A stretch of 33,555 bases of DNA from Planctomycetota bacterium (lineage in GTDB: Bacteria > Planctomycetota > Brocadiia > JAADGH01). The stretch is taken from NCBI GenBank assembly GCA_013152475.1, contig JAADGH010000050.1, positions 1 through 33,555 of the forward strand, in the 5' to 3' direction. Made by a program: the position numbers and the translations under genes. The notes beneath the pieces were generated by a model. That model had not been told where the DNA came from and ran no database searches. It saw only the letters and a program-made list of their open reading frames with translations. Positions 15,394-21,806 of the stretch are shown in pieces (position 1 is the stretch's first letter; the number at the start of each line of letters is the position of its first letter).

Positions 15394-16989
15394 TTACTTC
15401 CCCTGGGTAATACCCGGCCAGTTGTCCGTGCGGAAGGGCGAGGCGGGGAGGCCTTCCGTGTTATAGAGATTCACGATCGGGTAATTCGCCCAGCCGTAAC
15501 GGACCGCCGCAGGCTTTTGCACTTCAGGACAACTTACGACGACCTTGTCCCCCTTGATCTCGGCGCTGGCGTTGTGGAAGACCTTGTCCTTCCCGGCGAT
15601 GGTGAAGCCCTTCAGCTTCCCATCGTGCTCCATCAGGTCGCCGTCCTTTACCATGAGGCCGCCGGCGATGTGATCGAAGGTGAGGACCGCCTTGTTTCCA
15701 TTCACTTTCATCGACTTGTAGACCGGCCCGGAGTGGACGATCTTCTCGCCGTAGGTTACACCCCGCGCGGACAGCGCCAGGCGCGTGCCGACTATCTGCT
15801 TGCGCGTGGGGTGGATGTTCTTTGCGTCGCCCACATCGGTGATGACGGCCATGCCTGTGTTAGGCAGGGAGAGGGTCATAAGCTGCGCCTCGCGGAGCTC
15901 GGCCCAGGCGCTGTCCTCCGGCTTCGTCGGCGGCTGGCGGAAGGGGGCAAGCTGAACAAAGAAGAAACCGAAGTTGCCCTCGCCCCAGTTCTTGCGCCAG
16001 TCTGTGATCATGGCCGGGAAGAGGGTGCGATACTGATAGGCCCGGCCGGCGTTCGACTCGCCCTGGTACCAAATGGCGCCCTTGATGGCGAAGGGAATGA
16101 GCGGGGCGATCATGCCGTTGTACAGCCCGGCGGGGCGGTGAGGATGCCCCGGGCCGTAGGGGACGCGCGGGGGCCGAGGCCGCCGGGGTATGGGCTTGCC
16201 CGCCTTCTTCGCCTCGGCGGCGGCCTTCCGCCACGCGGGCAGCTTCTCCGCCTTGTATTTCTCCTTCGCCGCCTCAAATCGCTCCATCGCCTTGGGCAGG
16301 TTTTTCACCGCTTCGGCGTATCGATCGAGGATGCTCTTCGCCTCGGGTGTGGCCTCGAGGGTGGGCATGCTGGTCCATGCCTCCGACGGCGTGCCGCCCC
16401 AGGAGGTATGGATCAGGCCCACGGGGACCTTCAGCGCCTTCTGCAGCTCCCGTCCGAAGAAGTAGCCCACCCCGGAGAAACCGCCGACGGTGTCCGGCCC
16501 GGCCTCCACCCACTTCCCTTCCACGTTCTTCTGCGGCTCGCCGGCGATGCGCCGGGGGACGGTGTAGAGACGGAGCATCGGGTTCTTCGAATTGGCGACC
16601 TCTTCCTCGGCATTGGCACACCGGTTCACCGTCATGGCCATGTTCGACTGGCCGCTGCAGACCCATACTTCGCCGACGAGAACGTTCTTGATCTCGATGG
16701 TGTTCTTTCCCGCGACGGTCATCGTGTGCGGCCCCCCGGCCTTGAGGGGCTTCAGGCGGACCATCCACTTGCCGTCTTTCGCGTTTGCAAAAACAGTCTG
16801 ACCGCAAAAGGTCACCGTTACCTTCTCCCCCTCATCGGCCTTTCCCCACACGGGCGCCTCCATGCCCTGCTGCAGGACCATGTTGTCGGTGAACAGACCG
16901 TGAAGCTGAACGTCGGCGCGAACCGCCGGCCCCGCCAGAACCCACAGCCCCAGACACAGCATTCCTACGAACGCCCTTCTTCTGAGCAT
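15394..16989 (-). CDS. Secreted sialate O-acetylesterase (SGNH-type)
   Basis: A 531-residue secreted esterase removing O-acetyl groups from sialic acids or other acetylated glycans. A signal peptide (MLRRRAFVGMLCLGLWVLA) precedes the mature part, which starts DVQLHGLFTDNMVLQQGM. The nucleophile block is CSGQSNM, the oxyanion-type block WYQGESNAG, and the Asp-His pair is in DAKNIHPTRKQ. A Lys/Glu/Pro-rich insertion at about residues 230-290 (many Ala-Lys pairs and RRPRPPRVP) is unusual for the family. The ATG at 16989 is chosen because GGAGGAAAGG lies just upstream; an alternative ATG is at 17004. It is first in the minus-strand operon behind the promoter at 17039-17066. Confidence 0.9.
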   Translation of the reverse strand: MLRRRAFVGMLCLGLWVLAGPAVRADVQLHGLFTDNMVLQQGMEAPVWGKADEGEKVTVTFCGQTVFANAKDGKWMVRLKPLKAGGPHTMTVAGKNTIEIKNVLVGEVWVCSGQSNMAMTVNRCANAEEEVANSKNPMLRLYTVPRRIAGEPQKNVEGKWVEAGPDTVGGFSGVGYFFGRELQKALKVPVGLIHTSWGGTPSEAWTSMPTLEATPEAKSILDRYAEAVKNLPKAMERFEAAKEKYKAEKLPAWRKAAAEAKKAGKPIPRRPRPPRVPYGPGHPHRPAGLYNGMIAPLIPFAIKGAIWYQGESNAGRAYQYRTLFPAMITDWRKNWGEGNFGFFFVQLAPFRQPPTKPEDSAWAELREAQLMTLSLPNTGMAVITDVGDAKNIHPTRKQIVGTRLALSARGVTYGEKIVHSGPVYKSMKVNGNKAVLTFDHIAGGLMVKDGDLMEHDGKLKGFTIAGKDKVFHNASAEIKGDKVVVSCPEVQKPAAVRYGWANYPIVNLYNTEGLPASPFRTDNWPGITQGK

Positions 16990-17038
16990 CCTTTCCTCCT
17001 CCATGCAGTAACCTGTGCGACACGATGGTGAACAAATC

Positions 17039-17066
17039 ATTATACCTCATCCGGCTGACGAAGCAA
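17039..17066 (-). promoter_or_regulatory. Promoter for the sialate O-acetylesterase operon
   Basis: On the minus strand TTGCTT (17066-17061) and a perfect TATAAT (17044-17039) are separated by 16 bases. Transcription would start near 17032, giving a leader of about 43 bases with a strong Shine-Dalgarno. Confidence 0.6.
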
Positions 17067-17115
17067 CGAGTTTCTATACGTCCCCTGCGAGGTTACGATG
17101 CTACCGCGAAATTTG

Positions 17116-17144
17116 TTGCAAAAAATGGGAAAGAAATCTATAAT
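17116..17144 (+). promoter_or_regulatory. Promoter for the Ser/Thr kinase gene
   Basis: TTGCAA at 17116-17121 and a perfect TATAAT at 17139-17144 are separated by 17 bases. The predicted start near 17151 lies downstream of two in-frame ATG codons (17098 and 17125) and upstream of the GTG at 17185, supporting the later translation start. Confidence 0.65.
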
Positions 17145-17184
17145 ACAATCAAAATTCGGAATTCGAGATTTGGGAGGAAACTTC

Positions 17185-19284
17185 GTGGCGAATGCATCAA
17201 GTGGCCTGCCCCGCTTGGGGGGATATGAGCTGATCGGCAAGGTGGGCAAGGGCGGCATGGGTAATGTCTTCAAGGCGCGTCAGGTCAGCATGGATCGCAT
17301 TGTGGCCCTGAAGGTCCTGTCCTCGCAGCTGGCCAAAGACAAGAAGTTCGTTGAGCGCTTTCACCGCGAGGCCAAGGCCGCCGCCAAGCTCAGCCACATG
17401 AACATCATCCAGAGCATCGACGTTGGCGAGGAGGACGGCTACCATTACTTCGCCATGGAGTACGTCCAGGGGCCGACCGTGGACGACCTGCTTCAGAAGT
17501 CGAAGGTCCTCAAGGAGGATTTCTGCCTCGAAATCATGTGCCAGACGGCGCGCGCGATCCAGGCCGCAGAAAAGCTCGGCATCATCCACTTCGACATCAA
17601 GCCGAGCAACATCATGATCACGAAGGACCGGATTGCAAAGCTCGCCGACTTCGGCCTCGCCCGCCGCGTGGAGCGGACCGCGACGCGGGCCAAACAGGGC
17701 CTTGTCTTCGGCACGCCCGAATACATGTCGCCCGAACAGGCCCTCGGCAAGCCCGACGTGGACAGCCGGAGCGATATCTACTCCCTCGGCGTGAGCTTCT
17801 ACCAGATGGTAACGGGCCGGCTGCCCTTCGAGGGCAAGACCCCGCGCGAGACGGTGGACCTGCGCCTTACCACCAACCCCATCCCCGCGAAGCAGCTCAA
17901 CCCCGGCCTGTCCGACGAGACCTGCCAGATCATAGATCGGATGCTGGCCCGGGATCGAAGCCAGCGATACCAAGTCGCCGCCGAGCTGATCGAAGACCTG
18001 GAGTATGTGATCAAGCAGCGCAGCGGCTCGGTCGAGGCCCAGGCCGCGGCGGGGATGCAGATCGACATCCCGCCCGAGGAGCTCCAGGCCGTGGAACAAT
18101 TGCGCTATATCGCCCCCAGGCGGCGAAAGGTCGCAGGGCCGCTCTTCGGGTTTGTCCTGCTTGTCGCCCTCGGCGGCGGTATCTTCTACGCGGTAAAGCA
18201 TCCCGAGGTGATCAAAGATCTCCAGAAGAAGCTGAACATCACCATTGGACAGCCGCTGCCGCAATCGCAGACCCAGGACACCGGCCCGAAGTTTGTCATG
18301 CCGGAAAACCCCAAGTTCGTACCCAAAGACTTGACCGATAGCAGCGCCGGGGGGCCTGGCGACCACCGAATCCGATCCAAGGAGGAAGGCCCCAGCCATC
18401 CGAAGGCAAAGGATTCCTATCGTCAAATCATGGACATGCGCAAGGTCCGGCTGATGCAGAACGACTTCAAGGGCCTCCTCAAGGTCTACTCCTTCTACCC
18501 CGAAAACTACAAATTCGCCGTGGAGTGGAAGAAGTTAGAGGAGCAGCGCGAGAAGGACCTGGCAGACATCAAGGTAAAACTCAAGACCCAGTGCGACGCC
18601 ATGTCCACCCTCGTGGCCGCCGACAAGATCCGCGAGGCCATCGACCTCGCCGAGAAGATCCAAGCGCGATTCCCCGACGAACTGCTCAAAGAGGTCGAGT
18701 TCGACAAGAAGATCAAACAGCTCCGCAGCGAGCTGGCCAAACGGGGCAAGGCCGACCAGGCCAAGAGGCAGGCGCTCTTCATGGCCTATCGCGACGCCGC
18801 CGGCCCGGCCTACAAGACGGCTTTGCAGGGGCAGTACGACAAAGCAAAGAACGCGCTGGACGAGCTGATGATCAACCCCGACTTCGGTGACATCCAGGAC
18901 GAGATCAAAAAAGAGAAAAAGGATATCGACCTCCTGAAAGAGTATATGGATGCCGTCTACGCCGGGGGCAAAGAGTTGAAGGGAAAGAAGTTCAAGGTCG
19001 GCGGCATCGGGTCCACCCTCGTCGGCGTCGAGGACGGCGTGATTACCATGGAGATCGCCGGCAAACGCCAGTCTCGTCCCTTGGCCGAACTGAAGGCGAA
19101 GGAGCTGAACCAACTGGCCCAGAAGGGTGGATTCACCACAAAACATAGCGTGGGCGACCTGTACCTGCGCTGCGCCATCTTCTACCACCTCGCCGGGAAG
19201 ATCGGCGACGCAACGCTCGAGCTGATGAAGGCGCAGGAAGAAGGGACGAACATCGACGCCTATCGAAGCTGGCTGTCAAAGTAG
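17185..19284 (+). CDS. Membrane-anchored Ser/Thr protein kinase (Pkn/Hanks type)
   Basis: A 699-residue kinase from the GTG at 17185, which has GGGAGGA at 17172-17178. The kinase domain spans about residues 13-280: glycine loop GKGGMGNVF, Lys43 in VALKVL, Glu62, catalytic loop HFDIKPSN (Asp137, Asn142), DFG at 155-157, and GTPEYMSPEQ. The usual HRD Arg is Phe, making it a non-RD kinase. One membrane segment is at about 316-337 (LFGFVLLVALGGGIFYAV). The outer part has a Pro/Gln-rich linker, then charged helical repeats at 420-600 and a small beta-rich end. It probably transduces a signal across the membrane. It is divergent from the secreted-hydrolase operon with about 195 bases shared. Confidence 0.93.
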   Translation: MANASSGLPRLGGYELIGKVGKGGMGNVFKARQVSMDRIVALKVLSSQLAKDKKFVERFHREAKAAAKLSHMNIIQSIDVGEEDGYHYFAMEYVQGPTVDDLLQKSKVLKEDFCLEIMCQTARAIQAAEKLGIIHFDIKPSNIMITKDRIAKLADFGLARRVERTATRAKQGLVFGTPEYMSPEQALGKPDVDSRSDIYSLGVSFYQMVTGRLPFEGKTPRETVDLRLTTNPIPAKQLNPGLSDETCQIIDRMLARDRSQRYQVAAELIEDLEYVIKQRSGSVEAQAAAGMQIDIPPEELQAVEQLRYIAPRRRKVAGPLFGFVLLVALGGGIFYAVKHPEVIKDLQKKLNITIGQPLPQSQTQDTGPKFVMPENPKFVPKDLTDSSAGGPGDHRIRSKEEGPSHPKAKDSYRQIMDMRKVRLMQNDFKGLLKVYSFYPENYKFAVEWKKLEEQREKDLADIKVKLKTQCDAMSTLVAADKIREAIDLAEKIQARFPDELLKEVEFDKKIKQLRSELAKRGKADQAKRQALFMAYRDAAGPAYKTALQGQYDKAKNALDELMINPDFGDIQDEIKKEKKDIDLLKEYMDAVYAGGKELKGKKFKVGGIGSTLVGVEDGVITMEIAGKRQSRPLAELKAKELNQLAQKGGFTTKHSVGDLYLRCAIFYHLAGKIGDATLELMKAQEEGTNIDAYRSWLSK

Positions 19285-19335
19285 CCTTGATTTCCGTGCT
19301 CGAACCGATATTCCGGTATTCGATATTCGGGATAT

Positions 19336-19477
19336 TCGGGGGCAGTATACTATTTAAGAGGAAAATAATCCTTCCGCCCCCAAACGCTCCTTGTCCTTGA
19401 GGAGTATACCGCACGCCTGCAGTTTCAGCAAACCTGAACCCCAGAAAATGTTGAATTAAAGAATATACTGTCCCCGA
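19336..19477. repeat. Imperfect inverted-repeat element in an AT-richer spacer
   Basis: GGGGGCAGTATACT at 19338-19351 is mirrored by AATATACTGTCCCC at 19462-19475, with 12 of 14 positions matching. Just before it, three copies of GATATTC occur at 19307, 19322 and 19331. The block lies between the kinase stop and the methyltransferase and contains no gene. It looks like a small non-autonomous element or a remnant of one. The rest of the spacer to 19669 holds an isolated TATAAT at 19529-19534 without a good -35 box. Confidence 0.4.
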
Positions 19478-19669
19478 TTTCCAGGTGTCCCAGAAACTGC
19501 CGGGAACCTGAAGGCGAGATTAGAAACTTATAATGTTTTCGTAACGATGGCGTAACCTCCTTTGGGATAAACTAATTTATTAGTGGAGAGGGTGATCCTC
19601 TGCCGGTGGGAAGAGGTTTTGTCTTACATTGACATTGTGTCAGTGCCTCGCACGAGGAACGGACCTCGC

Positions 19670-20323
19670 ATGGAATTGCGATCGACATTTCCGTTGTTTC
19701 ACAATCCCGAACAGTACCTGCTCTGTCGGCGAGGCGGTCCTCTTCTGGGCCCGGTCAAACGGCTTGGGGAAAGGATGGCCCTGAGCCGATGCCTTCGCGG
19801 TGTGAAAGGGATTCGGACCGTTTGCGACACGCCATGCGGTCCGGGACGCCTTTTTCCTTATTGGCGGTCCTGGGGCTTCCGTATCATTGGCGTAGACCTG
19901 TCGGAGTCGATGGTGCGGGCGGCGGATCAAATGCACCATGGCCTGCACGCGGAGGGGGCCATCCTGAGGGATGACGCCTTCCATCTTGGGGATATCCTGC
20001 CCCAGTCTGCCGAGCTCGTTGCCTCCATCCGCTTTGCCTATTATTTCGACCGGGAGGCGCGGGGCGATCTGCTTCGCTCCTTTGCTTGCGCTTCGGAGCG
20101 GTACGTGCTTGTGGAATACAAGACCAGAGAAACCCTAAAGGGACGGATCGCCGAATTCCGGCACAAGCGAAAGCACGGGAAGAGCATCAAGAGATTTTGC
20201 AACCACCGTGACATTCTGAAAGAGGTGGAGCAGGCGGGATTGCACTGTGTCCGTATCGTGCCCATAGCCGAGTTTTCGGACCGCGCCTTTGTTCTGGCCG
20301 AGAAACCCTCCGGGAGTCAATGA
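19670..20323 (+). CDS. Class I SAM-dependent methyltransferase
   Basis: About 217 residues from the ATG at 19670. Motif I is CDTPCGPGRLFPYW, followed by the acidic strand end IIGVDLSESM, together forming the SAM-binding Rossmann core. A later strand reads SERYVLVEYKTRETLKG. The substrate is not apparent; the acidic post-I loop and small size suit a small-molecule or lipid methyltransferase. GAGGAA at 19654-19659 favours this start, but an in-frame GTG at 19583 would add 29 residues. It stands alone between two long spacers. Codon use looks less GC-biased than that of its neighbours, a weak sign of separate origin. Confidence 0.75.
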   Translation: MELRSTFPLFHNPEQYLLCRRGGPLLGPVKRLGERMALSRCLRGVKGIRTVCDTPCGPGRLFPYWRSWGFRIIGVDLSESMVRAADQMHHGLHAEGAILRDDAFHLGDILPQSAELVASIRFAYYFDREARGDLLRSFACASERYVLVEYKTRETLKGRIAEFRHKRKHGKSIKRFCNHRDILKEVEQAGLHCVRIVPIAEFSDRAFVLAEKPSGSQ

Positions 20324-20553
20324 AAAGCGGCGCCCTTGTGAAAAAGCTCCCCTTCTTTTCTACGATGGTTTTCGTTCCTCGTTAACCTACCTTCCGCAGT
20401 TTTGGAAAGATGAAATTTATTTTGAGATCATAGCATCATTGTACTTTCAAACCATAGTCAGTCGCGCTCACCGTGGGGGGGCATCAGTCTGTTCAACAGA
20501 TATACCATGCTCACTTGGGTTTCGCCCTTGCCCTCAATTTGGCAATTCCGGGC
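20324..20553. other. AT-richer spacer without recognised gene
   Basis: From the methyltransferase stop to the promoter at 20554 the composition is visibly more AT-rich than the surrounding genes. Short open frames have no start signal or recognisable product. I see no strong hairpin. Confidence 0.5.
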
Positions 20554-20582
20554 TTGACTTTCCACATCCTACGATGCATAAT
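20554..20582 (+). promoter_or_regulatory. Promoter for the small secreted protein and DUF192 genes
   Basis: TTGACT at 20554-20559 and CATAAT at 20577-20582 are 17 bases apart. Transcription would start near 20589, giving a leader of about 39 bases with GGAG at 20617-20620 before the ATG at 20628. Confidence 0.65.
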
Positions 20583-20627
20583 AATAAAAACATTCGGTGA
20601 ACGCCTCTTAGCACACGGAGACGGACC

Positions 20628-21005
20628 ATGCGGAAAAACCTGACTGCAGCACTCGTCGCTCTGGCGCTCCTGGCCTGCCCTGTCTTATGCCAGGAGAGGG
20701 ATTTCATCCAGGGAAAGGACGACATGGAGGCCTTCGCCACCCTCTTCCGCATCGCCGTCCTCCCCTTCGACCTTTTCGGCACCCCCGCCATCAGCATCTG
20801 GGGAGAGGCATGGACGCTGCCGGCCCGCGGGGCCGACCTGCTTGAATACCAGGACAAGTACTACTACGACTACGGCACCTTGAAGTGGCGCGAGGGCCAC
20901 GACCCGCGGCGAACGGGCGGAGCGCCCTTTACGGAATTCAAGGCGCCCGGCCATCGGGCCCGAAAGACGCCTTCCATCCTTTACCTCCCCCCGGCCAAGC
21001 TCTGA
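20628..21005 (+). CDS. Small secreted protein of unknown function
   Basis: 125 residues with a clear signal peptide (MRKNLTAALVALALLACPVL, probably cut after LCQ). The mature part includes FRIAVLPFDLFGTPAISIWG, a Tyr cluster (KYYYDYG) and a basic, Pro-containing tail. The LPFDLFGTP stretch is vaguely like small periplasmic lipoproteins of the YceK/YidQ type, but I cannot assign it. The Cys in the signal region is followed by Pro, so a lipobox is doubtful. It has its own promoter and is followed after eight bases by the DUF192 lipoprotein gene, so the two are probably co-transcribed. Confidence 0.7.
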   Translation: MRKNLTAALVALALLACPVLCQERDFIQGKDDMEAFATLFRIAVLPFDLFGTPAISIWGEAWTLPARGADLLEYQDKYYYDYGTLKWREGHDPRRTGGAPFTEFKAPGHRARKTPSILYLPPAKL

Positions 21006-21013
21006 GTGCCGCC

Positions 21014-21490
21014 ATGGGTGCGCCGAGAGTTCCGGTCCATCGGCTTGCCGCGATCGCATGTGCAATGGCTCTTTGCTCGTGCTCTGCCTCCAAGACGCCC
21101 GAATCCGCCTCCAAGAAACTGCACGTAATCCAAGTGGGCGGCAAAGAACTGAAGGTGGAGGTGGTGAACACTCCGGAAACGCGCCGGCTCGGTCTGTCCA
21201 ACCGAAAGACCATCCCGCCTGACCAGGGCATGTTGTTCGTCTATCCGGACGACGAGTATCAGTCGTTTTGGATGAAAAACACCTACGTCCCGCTGAGCAT
21301 CGCCTTCATCCGGTCTGACGGGTGGATCACGCAGATCGAGGACATGGCGCCGGAGACGCTGCTGTCGCACCGCTCCAAAGTCCGTGTGGCGTTTGTCCTG
21401 GAGGTTCCGCAGGGCTGGTTCGGGCGAAACGGCGTCAAGCTGGGCGACACAGTAGAGATTCCGCCCGCCCTGCGCGAGGCGGTCGAATAA
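21014..21490 (+). CDS. DUF192 family lipoprotein
   Basis: 158 residues from the ATG at 21014, with a signal sequence ending in LCSC, a likely lipobox. The mature domain is DUF192 (COG1430): TPETRRLGLSNRKTIPPDQG, then GMLFVYPDDEYQSFWMKNTY, then IEDMAPET and VLEVPQGWFGRNGVKLGD. All family blocks are present. The function of DUF192 proteins is not established. It lies eight bases after the small secreted protein and is convergent with the MoaD-like gene, with a GC hairpin between them. Confidence 0.88.
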   Translation: MGAPRVPVHRLAAIACAMALCSCSASKTPESASKKLHVIQVGGKELKVEVVNTPETRRLGLSNRKTIPPDQGMLFVYPDDEYQSFWMKNTYVPLSIAFIRSDGWITQIEDMAPETLLSHRSKVRVAFVLEVPQGWFGRNGVKLGDTVEIPPALREAVE

Positions 21491-21500
21491 AGAGGCGATT

Positions 21501-21517
21501 GGGGGGAATTACCCCCC
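21501..21517. terminator. Possible bidirectional terminator hairpin
   Basis: Six G residues (21501-21506), a five-base loop and six C residues (21512-21517) form a strong hairpin between two convergent genes. The loop contains the stop codon of the MoaD-like gene (21511-21509). No T-run follows on either side, so intrinsic termination is uncertain. Confidence 0.35.
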
Positions 21518-21784
21518 GCCGATGTGGGGGAGGAAGGAGACGGTGTCGTTGTGCTGAAGCGGCCGGTGGAGCGGCACGACCTCGTGGTTGACGGTGACGA
21601 GGACCGATCTCTCGTCCAGGTGCAGGTCGGGGTACTGAAGCCGCACGAAGTCCAGGGCGTCCGTCACGCGCGTGCGGTCGGTGATGGGCATGTCGATGCG
21701 ATCCACACTCGTGATCGCACGGTGCTTCCCGTGGAAGTCGATCGAGACGACCATTTTTTGTGTTAGTGTTCTCAGGTCCGTCAT
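21509..21784 (-). CDS. MoaD/ThiS-like beta-grasp sulfur carrier
   Basis: About 91 residues with a ubiquitin-like beta-grasp pattern, ending in HIGGG. The C-terminal Gly-Gly is the activated end of MoaD and ThiS. ITDRTRVTDALDFVRLQYPD corresponds to the family helix, and LVTVNHEVVPLHRPLQHNDT to the strand-loop before the tail. It starts 22 bases after the stop of the aldehyde oxidoreductase gene; an internal ATG at 21754 is an alternative start. This pairing is common for tungsten enzymes, where the carrier supplies dithiolene sulfur to the pterin cofactor. The assignment to tungstopterin rather than thiamine is by context. Confidence 0.8.
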   Translation of the reverse strand: MTDLRTLTQKMVVSIDFHGKHRAITSVDRIDMPITDRTRVTDALDFVRLQYPDLHLDERSVLVTVNHEVVPLHRPLQHNDTVSFLPHIGGG

Positions 21785-21806
21785 CTGTGTCTCTGTCCGT
21801 ACTGCC

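Noticed and set aside
17098..17184. Earlier ATG starts for the kinase
   Set aside because: They lie upstream of or inside the TTGCAA-TATAAT promoter, and the GTG at 17185 has a strong Shine-Dalgarno.
19307..19337. GATATTC repeats as a CRISPR or iteron array
   Set aside because: There are only three short copies with unequal spacing (15 and 9 bases) and no associated genes.
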